A stretch of DNA of 13,498 nucleotides from NCBI GenBank assembly GCA_024277695.1, contig JAJRUR010000106.1, positions 1 to 13,498 on the forward strand, read 5' to 3'. Under the pieces are notes generated by a model. It did no database searches and was not told the DNA's origin. It saw nothing but the letters and a program-made list of their open reading frames with translations. Below are positions 7,823 to 13,498 of this stretch, in pieces. The translations under genes were made by a program, and so were the position numbers. The first letter of the stretch is position 1; each line of letters opens with the position of its first letter. Origin of the DNA: Bacteroidota bacterium. GTDB taxonomy: Bacteria > Bacteroidota > Bacteroidia > Chitinophagales > Saprospiraceae.

Positions 7823-8457
7823 CTGCCAAAGTCTGCGGGGATTTCACCGAGTTTGGAAGTGTCCCATTTGAGGATCTTGTGGGGATATTGATGAGATTGG
7901 AGCCATTGTTCAGCTCTTTTGATGAGCTCAAAAATTTTCTTATTTTGATGATTGGGTTTAAGTTTGGTATTGGCTTTTTTCTTTCGGACCCAAGCTAAAG
8001 CACTAATACTATCGGTATAGATGGTTTTGGGTTTTGATTTTTGTTTGTCGAGTAATGCCAGTGCATGGACTATGGCCAAGAATTCACCAATATTATTTGT
8101 GCCATTTTTGAGAGGCCCTACATGAAAGAGTTGAGTAGAATCTTTTAGAAGTACTCCTCGATATTCCATAAGTCCGGGATTTCCGCTACAAGCGGCATCA
8201 ACAGCAATCCCATGGATGTCAATATCCGGAGTATGGTGATCGGAGCTTGCTGGTTTGGGAAGATGTTTTTTGTCATGCTGCTTTTGGAAGGACGCATAGC
8301 TCATTGTATAGGCATACTCCGCCTCTGCTTTGGATTTGAAAGACTTATATTGGGCATTGGGGTAGGAATGGATCTGTAGCTGACAGTCTGCCCAAGAATT
8401 ATATATACCGGGACGTACTCCATTCCATACTACGTAGTACTTTTGTGCCTTACTCAT
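7816..8457 (-). CDS. rnhA: ribonuclease H with N-terminal viroplasmin domain
   Basis: 213 residues. Residues 6-50 (YYVVWNGVRPGIYNSW and following) are a viroplasmin / RNase HI N-terminal domain, which binds RNA-DNA hybrids in the eukaryotic enzymes and is found on Bacteroidota RNases H. Residues about 60-82 are a linker. The RNase H domain runs from about 83 to the end with the four acidic residues in place: D87 (AVDAACSGNPG), E125 (NNIGEFLAI), D149 (TIYTDSISA) and D209 (PADFGRK). It would cleave the RNA strand of RNA-DNA hybrids, such as R-loops and primers. The start ATG gives MSKAQKYYVV, right before the domain. It converges on def and diverges from tatD, whose ATG is 27 bases away. Confidence 0.94.
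   Translation of the reverse strand: MSKAQKYYVVWNGVRPGIYNSWADCQLQIHSYPNAQYKSFKSKAEAEYAYTMSYASFQKQHDKKHLPKPASSDHHTPDIDIHGIAVDAACSGNPGLMEYRGVLLKDSTQLFHVGPLKNGTNNIGEFLAIVHALALLDKQKSKPKTIYTDSISALAWVRKKKANTKLKPNHQNKKIFELIKRAEQWLQSHQYPHKILKWDTSKLGEIPADFGRK
8438..8445 (+). promoter_or_regulatory. possible -7 element (TACTTTTG) for tatD
   Basis: Fits TAnnTTTG and lies inside the first codons of the divergent rnhA, 39 bases before the tatD ATG. No matching -33 TTTG is present, so support is modest. Confidence 0.3.
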
Positions 8458-8464
8458 CAGAACA

Positions 8465-8472
8465 CAAAGTTA
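8465..8472 (-). promoter_or_regulatory. possible -7 element (TAACTTTG) for rnhA
   Basis: On the minus strand the octamer fits TAnnTTTG and ends 7 bases before the rnhA ATG. If used, the transcript would start at or next to the start codon, making it leaderless or nearly so. No -33 TTTG at the normal distance. Confidence 0.35.
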
Positions 8473-8484
8473 AAACAACATTTT

Positions 8485-9258
8485 ATGATCATAGATACTC
8501 ATGCACATCTTTATTTGGAGCAGTTTGATCAGGATTTGGATCAAGTAATGGCTCGAGCCCAAGAAAACGGGGTTCAAAAGATATTGCTCCCCAATATTGA
8601 TTCTAAGACTATACAGTCCATGTATGCACTTGAGCAGAAATATCCGGATATGGTGATGGCAATGATGGGGCTGCATCCCTGCCATGTTCAGGAAGACTAT
8701 CAAGAGGAATTGATAATAATAAAGAAAGAGTTGGATAGAAGATCCTTTATAGCGGTAGGGGAGATTGGGATAGACTTGTACTGGGATAAACAATATGTTG
8801 TCCAACAAAAAGAAGCTTTTATCACACAATGCCGTTGGGCAGCAGCATTGGATATCCCTGTGGTGATACATGCGAGAGAATCTCTGGAGATCTTGTTGGA
8901 TATTTTGGAGCATATTGGATTGGAGCATTTGCAAGGAGTGTTTCATTGCTTTGGGGGTGATCGTGTAGCATTGGATCGGGTGCGAGAGCTAGGTTTTTAT
9001 ATTGGTCTGGGTGGAGTTATCACCTACAAGAGCTCAAACATGGGAAAAGTGTTAAGATCATCTGATATAGATAGGATAATTTTGGAGACGGATGCTCCCT
9101 ATTTAGCACCAGTTCCCTTTCGCGGTAAGCGCAATGAGAGTAGTTATCTTCCATTTATCGTCCAAAAACTGGCAGATATACTCGATCTGCCTGCCGGAGA
9201 GATTGAAAAAAGAACTACAAACAACGCCAAGCGATTATTTCTACGCGAGGAACTTTAG
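8485..9258 (+). CDS. tatD: TatD family metal-dependent hydrolase (DNase)
   Basis: 257 residues from the ATG at 8485; an upstream in-frame alternative at 8443 would overlap rnhA and precede the conserved N-terminus MIIDTHAHL. The TIM-barrel amidohydrolase metal ligands are all visible: H6 and H8 (DTHAHL), E93 (VGEIGID), H129 (VVIHAR), H154 (FHCFGG) and D203 (ETDAPYL). TatD proteins are cytoplasmic Mg-dependent nucleases, reported as 3'-5' exonucleases or endonucleases, with roles in DNA repair and fragmentation. GLHPCHV at 62-68 and the C-terminal TTNNAKRLF helix also fit the family. It is divergent from rnhA and followed by a tRNA gene. Confidence 0.95.
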   Translation: MIIDTHAHLYLEQFDQDLDQVMARAQENGVQKILLPNIDSKTIQSMYALEQKYPDMVMAMMGLHPCHVQEDYQEELIIIKKELDRRSFIAVGEIGIDLYWDKQYVVQQKEAFITQCRWAAALDIPVVIHARESLEILLDILEHIGLEHLQGVFHCFGGDRVALDRVRELGFYIGLGGVITYKSSNMGKVLRSSDIDRIILETDAPYLAPVPFRGKRNESSYLPFIVQKLADILDLPAGEIEKRTTNNAKRLFLREEL

Positions 9259-9384
9259 CTCCTAGCAAAGGGATATTTGCCTTGAGTTCTTGTCGTCATG
9301 ATGTAGTGTTTTGCGAAAAATCTTCATATATTTTTTTGTTTAAGTATATTTTTAGACTTTTGTTCACATATTGTGCTCTATTAT

Positions 9385-9472
9385 GGAGAGTTGGCCGAGT
9401 GGTCGAAGGCGCACGCCTGGAAAGTGTGTATACGCCAAAAGCGTATCGAGGGTTCGAATCCCTCACTCTCCG
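9385..9472 (+). tRNA. tRNA-Ser (anticodon GGA)
   Basis: Acceptor arm GGAGAGT (9385-9391) pairs with ACTCTCC (9465-9471), with discriminator G at 9472. The anticodon stem CACGC/GTGTG holds loop CTGGAAA, giving anticodon GGA at 9419-9421, which reads UCC and UCU. A long variable arm (about TATACGCCAAAAGCGTAT) marks a class II tRNA. The T arm is GAGGG TTCGAAT CCCTC. The 3' CCA is not encoded: the sequence after the discriminator is CAGAAG. It stands alone, with no neighbouring tRNA. Confidence 0.97.
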
Positions 9473-9505
9473 CAGAAGAATCTATTGCGTATAGTGCTCA
9501 AATAG

Positions 9506-9530
9506 TATAGCTTGGATTGGCTGAGCTATA
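9506..9530 (+). other. hairpin downstream of tRNA-Ser
   Basis: TATAGCT (9506-9512) and AGCTATA (9524-9530) form a 7-bp stem with an 11-base loop. No T run follows, so it may be a processing or weak termination structure, or chance in AT-rich sequence. Confidence 0.25.
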
Positions 9531-9588
9531 TGTTGTAGATGTCTTGGTCTGATGTAGTGTATAGAATAGGCATTTATTATAAGTTCAA

Positions 9589-9617
9589 AAAAAAATACCT
9601 GCAAAAAGTATTTTTTT
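9589..9617. terminator. A-tract/T-tract hairpin upstream of exbB
   Basis: AAAAAAATAC (9589-9598) and GTATTTTTTT (9608-9617) are perfect inverse complements around a 9-base loop. The T run is part of the stem, as in some bidirectional terminators. It lies 117 bases after the tRNA and 79 before the exbB ATG, so it could end the tRNA transcript. The very AT-rich stem makes it weak evidence. Confidence 0.4.
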
Positions 9618-9696
9618 ATATTTTAGCCGTCAAGTTTATCAAAAATTGATATAAAATAGTATTTTGTCCAAAATTTAATAAATCGATAAAACCTTT

Positions 9697-10440
9697 ATGA
9701 TTATGAGAAGAGTATTTGTACTTCTGATTTTATTAGTAACTGTGTCATATTTTGGCGCATTTGAAGCATTGGCCCAAGATGCCGCAGAATCTGCCAGCGG
9801 CTTTGGCTTTCAGGCACTTAAAGAAAAATTTATTGAGGGTGGTTGGTCATTTATGAGCCTTGTATTGGCTTGTTTGATATTTGGTTTGGCCTTCTGTATT
9901 GAGCGTATAATTACACTCAATATTGCTACGACCAATACAGATAAGCTCATGTCATCAATTGATGATTATTTGGCTTCCGGAGATATAGCCGGTGCCATGG
10001 AGCTCACCAAATCGACTCCGGGACCTGCAGCGAGTGTTTTGTACGAGGGACTCCGTCATGCGGAATATGGTCCGGAGGCAGTAGAAAAAGCCATTGTATC
10101 CTATGGTGGCGTACAAATGGGACTATTAGAAAAAGGCCTTGTATGGATTTCGCTCTTTATCGCTATTGCACCGATGCTCGGTTTTATGGGTACCGTTATT
10201 GGGATGATTGGAGCCTTTGACCGCATAGAGGCAGTAGGTGATATTTCTCCTACGGTTGTTGCAGGAGGTATCAAAGTGGCACTTTTGACCACAGTATTTG
10301 GTTTGATTACAGCCATCATCCTACAGATTTTTTACAATTATATAATATCCAAGGTGGATGGAATCACCGGACGTATGGAAGATGCATCTATCGGACTGGT
10401 AGATATGATGTTTAAAAATAATATTTTCAAAAGAGCATAA
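9697..10440 (+). CDS. exbB: MotA/TolQ/ExbB proton channel family protein
   Basis: 247 residues. The family forms the inner-membrane pentamer that, with ExbD dimers, conducts protons and drives TonB or similar partners. An N-terminal hydrophobic segment (5-22) ends in ALAQ and looks like a cleavable signal, as in many longer ExbB proteins. Three membrane helices follow: about 50-70 (FMSLVLACLIFGLAFCIER), 147-173 and 187-216. The signature is in the second, PMLGFMGTVIGM at 159-170, and the third has VVAGGIKVALLTTVFGL. The cytoplasmic part between helices 1 and 2 (70-146) is of usual size. The ATG at 9697 and the ATG two codons later are both possible starts. It is the first gene of a compact operon with a membrane protein and two exbD genes. 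The family also includes tolQ and motA types, so the partner process is not fixed by sequence. Confidence 0.93.
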   Translation: MIMRRVFVLLILLVTVSYFGAFEALAQDAAESASGFGFQALKEKFIEGGWSFMSLVLACLIFGLAFCIERIITLNIATTNTDKLMSSIDDYLASGDIAGAMELTKSTPGPAASVLYEGLRHAEYGPEAVEKAIVSYGGVQMGLLEKGLVWISLFIAIAPMLGFMGTVIGMIGAFDRIEAVGDISPTVVAGGIKVALLTTVFGLITAIILQIFYNYIISKVDGITGRMEDASIGLVDMMFKNNIFKRA

Positions 10441-10463
10441 GCTCTATTAAAATAGTATAGTAT

Positions 10464-10928
10464 ATGTATAACTTATTGACAAAACGAGGGCAATTATTTG
10501 CTTTTATCCTTGGATTTGTTCTTCTGCTGATCTATTTCTTATTGGTCAAAAGTGGATTGTCTGATTGGGTAGGAGCAGGGAGCCCAAAGGATACGAATAT
10601 ATTTAATTTTGGTCTGAAGGTAGCGATCCTACTCACAGTGCTAGCGGCAGTAATTGCTGTAATCTTTGGGATAATTAATCTAGCAAAAGGACCCAAAGGG
10701 AGTTTGAAAGGATTGATGCTAGTCGGTGGATTGGCAGCTATATTATTGATATCTTATCTGATAGCAAGCCCTGAGACGAGCGGGACACTAGCTGAAAAGG
10801 TTGAAAAATTTCAACTTACTGATGGTATTATGAAGTTTGTCAGTGCCGGACTGACTGCCACAGGCATACTCAGTCTTCTGGCTGTTGGAGCAGTAGTTCT
10901 TTCCGAAATAAGAAATATTTTTAAATAG
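10464..10928 (+). CDS. unrecognised four-helix membrane protein in exbB-exbD operon
   Basis: 154 residues; I do not recognise a named family. Hydrophobicity shows four membrane segments, about 10-28, 49-73, 82-101 and 122-147, with short connections. Positively charged stretches at the N-terminus (LLTKRGQ), at 75-83 (KGPKGSLKG) and at the C-terminus (EIRNIFK) suggest both ends are cytoplasmic. The segment at 103-121 (PETSGTLAEKVEKFQLTD) is a hydrophilic loop. It lacks the conserved Asp-bearing helix of ExbD and the GTVxGM signature of ExbB, so it is not a degraded copy of either. It starts 23 bases after exbB and ends 6 bases before exbD, so it is almost certainly co-transcribed and may be an accessory subunit of the channel (inference). 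Confidence 0.85.
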   Translation: MYNLLTKRGQLFAFILGFVLLLIYFLLVKSGLSDWVGAGSPKDTNIFNFGLKVAILLTVLAAVIAVIFGIINLAKGPKGSLKGLMLVGGLAAILLISYLIASPETSGTLAEKVEKFQLTDGIMKFVSAGLTATGILSLLAVGAVVLSEIRNIFK

Positions 10929-10934
10929 AGTATC

Positions 10935-11480
10935 ATGGCTAGAGACCGACTAAATAATGAAGTAAATGCCGGATCGATGGCAGATATCGCATTTTTGCTC
11001 TTGATCTTCTTTTTGGTGACGACGACGATAGCTTCGGACAAGGGGATTACTGTCAAATTACCGCCTTGGTCCAATGAAGAAGTCGATGCCGCTAAGCTTA
11101 AAACTCGTAATGTGTTTTCGGTGTTGGTCAATGCAGATAATCAATTGCTCGTCCGTGGTGAACCGGCTCGGATAGAAGACCTTCGCGAGCGTGCTAAAGA
11201 GTTTATTCTCAATCCGCAAAAAAGAGAAGACCTTTCGGAAAAACCAACCAAGGCTATTATCTCCTTAAAGAATGATAGAGGTACCAAATACGAGACCTAT
11301 CTGAGTGTCTATAATGAGCTCAAAGCCGCTTATCGAGAACTATGGGATGATGAAGCAAGAAAAACTTTAGGAAAACCGTATAGTGATAATCTTCCTTTGG
11401 AAGCTCGAAAAAAAATCAGAAACAAAATACCTTTTGTACTTTCAGAAGCTGAACCCACAGCTTTTGGAGAAGAAAAATAA
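10935..11480 (+). CDS. exbD: ExbD/TolR family biopolymer transport protein (copy 1)
   Basis: 181 residues. A short basic cytoplasmic start is followed by one membrane helix, about 15-33 (SMADIAFLLLIFFLVTTTI), with D17 at the position of the proton-relay Asp of ExbD and TolR. The remaining ~145 residues would be periplasmic, starting ITVKLPPW. The family works as a dimer inside the ExbB pentamer. It begins 6 bases after the four-helix protein gene, with no clear Shine-Dalgarno sequence. The periplasmic domain is longer than E. coli ExbD (141 aa in total), with a C-terminal extension ending SEAEPTAFGEEK that is shared with copy 3. Confidence 0.92.
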   Translation: MARDRLNNEVNAGSMADIAFLLLIFFLVTTTIASDKGITVKLPPWSNEEVDAAKLKTRNVFSVLVNADNQLLVRGEPARIEDLRERAKEFILNPQKREDLSEKPTKAIISLKNDRGTKYETYLSVYNELKAAYRELWDDEARKTLGKPYSDNLPLEARKKIRNKIPFVLSEAEPTAFGEEK

Positions 11481-11510
11481 TTCTATAAATTAGATTAAAA
11501 TTAGTCTAGC

Positions 11511-11972
11511 ATGAAGTTTGCAAAGAAAAGAGGAAAAACATCGCCGGCTATTTCGACGGCTTCGCTACCTGATATTATATTCATGCTCTTGTTTTTCTTT
11601 ATGGTGACTACCGTCATGCGGAGTGCTGAAGATAAAGTGTCTGTATCGATCCCTCAAGCAACAGAACTGACAAAACTAGAGAAAAAATCTCTCGTCAACA
11701 CTATTATGATCGGTAAACCTCTCAAAAAATATCAGAGCCTATATGGTACAGCTCCACGCTTACAACTCAATGACAAAATATCCACCGTGGATGATATACC
11801 GCTCTTTTTGGAAAAACATCGTGTCAAAGTACCTGAAAATCAAAGAAAAAAAATAAAAACTTCGCTTAAAGTGGACAAGGATGTGACGATGGGTATCATC
11901 CAAGATGTGAAGACCCAATTGCGTAAGTCGGGACAGTTGGCTATCAATTACTCGGCGCGACAAAAAAATTAA
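11511..11972 (+). CDS. exbD: ExbD/TolR family biopolymer transport protein (copy 2)
   Basis: 153 residues, a different subtype from copies 1 and 3. The N-terminus is strongly basic (MKFAKKRGK), then the membrane helix, about 19-38 (LPDIIFMLLFFFMVTTVM), has the key D21. The periplasmic part begins VSVSIPQATEL and includes a lysine-rich stretch near 105-112. The C-terminus DVKTQLRKSGQLAINYSARQ resembles the final helix-strand of ExbD domains, in which the strand is usually used for partner contacts. It follows copy 1 after 30 bases and is the last gene before a strong terminator. Two unlike ExbD proteins in one operon suggest a mixed dimer or alternative partners (inference). Confidence 0.92.
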   Translation: MKFAKKRGKTSPAISTASLPDIIFMLLFFFMVTTVMRSAEDKVSVSIPQATELTKLEKKSLVNTIMIGKPLKKYQSLYGTAPRLQLNDKISTVDDIPLFLEKHRVKVPENQRKKIKTSLKVDKDVTMGIIQDVKTQLRKSGQLAINYSARQKN

Positions 11973-12020
11973 ATAAAACCAAATAAGATATAGAATATTT
12001 AGCAAGGTTTTCATAATTAT

Positions 12021-12057
12021 AGATGCTTACAATATTTTTGTAAGCATCTTTTTTTTT
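12021..12057 (+). terminator. strong rho-independent terminator of the exbB operon
   Basis: Stem AGATGCTTACAA (12021-12032) pairs perfectly with TTGTAAGCATCT (12038-12049) around loop TATTT, and nine T residues run from 12049 to 12057. It lies 48 bases after the second exbD and separates the third exbD. Confidence 0.93.
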
Positions 12058-12067
12058 GACACATCTT

Positions 12068-12099
12068 TTTGTGATTTTGCTGCATCTACATTATAGTAT
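12068..12099 (+). promoter_or_regulatory. weak promoter candidate for third exbD
   Basis: TTTG (12068-12071) is followed after 20 bases by TATAGTAT (12092-12099). The -33 half and the spacing fit the Bacteroidota pattern, but the second half matches only TAnn. It is offered because a strong terminator lies just upstream and this gene needs some promoter. Confidence 0.25.
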
Positions 12100-12121
12100 T
12101 CCATGTTAAAAATGAGATATT

Positions 12122-12676
12122 ATGATGCACAAACGAAGAGTACAGCACGAAGTACAGGCCGGATCGATGGCAGATATTGCATTTTTATTATTGATATTTT
12201 TCTTAGTGGCCACTACTATTCAATCAGATCAAGGGATTATGGTCAAATTACCTCCTTGGGATCCGTATCATATTACAGTACCATTAGCACACCAAAATGT
12301 TTTGACTGTTTGGGTTAATGCACGAGATGAACTGCTCGTAAGAGGTAACCGGATGCATATCGATGAGCTTTCAGATCACATCAAATTGTTTGTACTCAAT
12401 CCGAATCAATCTAAAGAGATGGCTGACAAACCGACCAAAGCCGTAGTATCCCTAAAAAGTGACCGAACTACGAGCTATGCTACATATATAGAGGTGTATG
12501 ATCAGATCAAAACTGCTTATCACGAAATGTGGGATGCAGAATCTCAAAAATTGTATGATAGACCATATACTGATGAACTTACTAGTATTCAAAAGAAAGT
12601 AATCAGAAGTAAAATACCTTTACTCATCTCTGAAGCTGAGCCATCTGATTTTGGTAAGATAGCTGCCGACGAATAG
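12122..12676 (+). CDS. exbD: ExbD/TolR family biopolymer transport protein (copy 3)
   Basis: 184 residues, clearly a paralogue of copy 1: the same AGSMADIAFLLLIFFLV helix with D18, the same VKLPPW just after it, the same KPTKA..SLK block in the middle, and a matching tail (SEAEPSDFG). About half the aligned residues look identical by eye. At the DNA level 12158-12186 matches 10968-10996 with one difference. Either of two adjacent ATG codons (12122, 12125) could be the start; no Shine-Dalgarno sequence is seen. The gene is behind the terminator of the exbB operon, so it is probably expressed separately or by readthrough. It may supply an alternative ExbD subunit to the same ExbB (inference). 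Confidence 0.92.
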   Translation: MMHKRRVQHEVQAGSMADIAFLLLIFFLVATTIQSDQGIMVKLPPWDPYHITVPLAHQNVLTVWVNARDELLVRGNRMHIDELSDHIKLFVLNPNQSKEMADKPTKAVVSLKSDRTTSYATYIEVYDQIKTAYHEMWDAESQKLYDRPYTDELTSIQKKVIRSKIPLLISEAEPSDFGKIAADE

Positions 12677-12691
12677 TTTTCGGAGGAATTA

Positions 12692-13129
12692 CTACCGTAA
12701 TCTGTCCATTGATTGGACAGTTTTTTCGTCTTTCTTGATAAACCGACTTGCCAGTACTGCAAACACCAAAGCCGCCAGCGGAAGATAGACTCCTAGGCCG
12801 TCTTCTATATTGACCGACTTAGCCACAGCTTTGCTTTCGTTGAGGAACAAGATGATCGAAAAAACGATGAGCAAGACACTCAATACTATGACGAATGTGC
12901 TTAATTTGAGCTGGACAGGTCGGTTTTTGAATAGAAAAAGTGCTACCAAAGCCAATAAAGCACCCAGTCCTGCCAAAATCATCAAAGCCGGGTGATCAAG
13001 TATATCAAACCGACGATCAGCCAAAAAAGAAGCTGTAGCTTGGTCGCTCACAGCAAAGGGAAACTTAAAAAGTAAGGCCAAGGCTATGGCGGAGATGAGT
13101 AGAAAAATACTTTGTATGCGTTGTATCAT
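12692..13129 (-). CDS. DUF4293 family membrane protein
   Basis: 145 residues from the ATG whose complement is at 13127-13129; an upstream in-frame start would add 15 residues, but the family begins MIQRIQSIFLL, as here. Four membrane segments are seen, about 5-26, 47-67, 75-96 and 112-130, with a short outer loop (AVSDQATASFLADRRFD) after the first. The RPVQLKL stretch at 70-76 and the C-terminal IKKDEKTVQSMDRLR are typical of DUF4293, a Bacteroidota protein family of unknown function. The gene is convergent with the third exbD; the exbD terminator hairpin overlaps its last codons. Confidence 0.88.
   Translation of the reverse strand: MIQRIQSIFLLISAIALALLFKFPFAVSDQATASFLADRRFDILDHPALMILAGLGALLALVALFLFKNRPVQLKLSTFVIVLSVLLIVFSIILFLNESKAVAKSVNIEDGLGVYLPLAALVFAVLASRFIKKDEKTVQSMDRLR
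12702..12726 (+). terminator. rho-independent terminator after third exbD
   Basis: CTGTCCA (12702-12708) pairs with TGGACAG (12714-12720) around loop TTGAT, followed by six T residues. It lies 26 bases after the exbD stop and within the C-terminal codons of the convergent DUF4293 gene. It has polarity only for the + strand. Confidence 0.82.
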
Positions 13130-13406
13130 AATGAAGAATATTTTTGTGTTGATGTAAAAATACATATTATACACGAATATCTTTATTTTTTGTATTGAAA
13201 AATCATAAGACGGTCAGTCTGTAAGTAGGAATAATGATGAAGATAAGGAGATTGATATCTTTCAGATGGGCAAATACGCATCAGGGCATTTTGATACAGT
13301 TGATTCTAGCGATTTTAGGACGCATCAAGTTGATTTTCTGCTTCAAGCTGATAGATATAATAAGGACGACAAATCTGGCATTCAGAAGTCCTTCTATAGT
13401 AGCCAA

Positions 13407-13498
13407 CTAATTAAGAAGAAGTTCCGATAAAATACTATCTTTTTTGTACTGTGTATCTTCAGAGAACCCTAGTTCGGTATATTTTATTTTGCCGGTTC
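13407..13498 (-). CDS. possible C-terminal end of a leftward gene cut by the window edge
   Basis: On the minus strand one frame stays open from the right edge to a TAG at 13409-13407, giving about 29 residues (TGKIKYTELGFSEDTQYKKD, then SILSELLLN). The mixed charged and hydrophobic composition is protein-like, but the stretch is too short to identify. The two other minus-strand frames close within about 50 bases. The 277 bases from here to the DUF4293 start have no gene that I can support. Confidence 0.35.
   Translation of the reverse strand, partial: TGKIKYTELGFSEDTQYKKDSILSELLLN

Noticed and set aside
8428..8439. Perfect 12-bp palindrome TACTACGTAGTA near the rnhA/tatD promoters
   Set aside because: It encodes the conserved YYVV of the viroplasmin domain, so coding constraint explains it; an operator role has no further support.
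9282..9494. 70-residue + strand reading frame across the tRNA region
   Set aside because: It runs through the whole tRNA-Ser gene, whose structure is unambiguous; the protein has no family features.
12103..12318. 71-residue + strand frame overlapping the third exbD
   Set aside because: It overlaps the clear exbD reading frame in another frame and has low-quality composition.
13234..13410. 58-codon + strand reading frame starting MMKIRRLISF
   Set aside because: Short, no recognisable motif, no ribosome-binding site or promoter, and it ends over the candidate minus-strand gene end.

Overview
The window looks like chromosome of a Bacteroidota bacterium, most likely a Saprospiraceae-like lineage (inference). 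The indications are two large secreted proteins rich in HYR-like modules with type IX secretion (T9SS) C-terminal sorting domains, an RNase H with an N-terminal viroplasmin domain, a DUF4293 protein, start codons without clear Shine-Dalgarno sequences, and several TAnnTTTG (-7-like) elements. Composition is moderately AT-rich and no mobile element, phage gene or CRISPR array is visible.

Left part (1-6669): two co-oriented paralogous surface proteins. The first is cut by the left edge and shows three HYR repeats of exactly 252 bp, a small beta-sandwich module, a dockerin-like double calcium loop, a cohesin-like region and a T9SS tail. The second is complete (1349 aa), has a signal peptide, several HYR and 'RTW'-type modules, and the same C-terminal order. 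A 384-bp gap with a terminator hairpin and a possible promoter separates them. A strong UUCG-capped terminator ends the second gene.

Middle part (6796-9472): housekeeping genes. ruvX (Holliday-junction resolvase-like) and def (peptide deformylase) run rightward and meet rnhA (leftward) over a shared hairpin that includes both stop codons. tatD (metal-dependent DNase family) is divergent from rnhA across only 27 bp. A tRNA-Ser(GGA) follows.

Right part (9697-12676): an inner-membrane proton-channel cluster of exbB/tolQ-type, an unrecognised four-helix membrane protein, exbD-type 1 and exbD-type 2, closed by a very clear terminator. A third exbD, a paralogue of the first, follows it. Together these probably form a proton-motive-force transducer that energises TonB-dependent or other envelope processes; no tonB or receptor gene is in the window. 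A DUF4293 membrane protein lies convergent to the third exbD, and what may be the tail of another leftward gene runs off the right edge.

Nothing here is clearly a new defence or mobile system. The best leads are the surface proteins that carry both dockerin-like and cohesin-like parts, and the four-helix protein embedded in the exbB-exbD operon with its third exbD.
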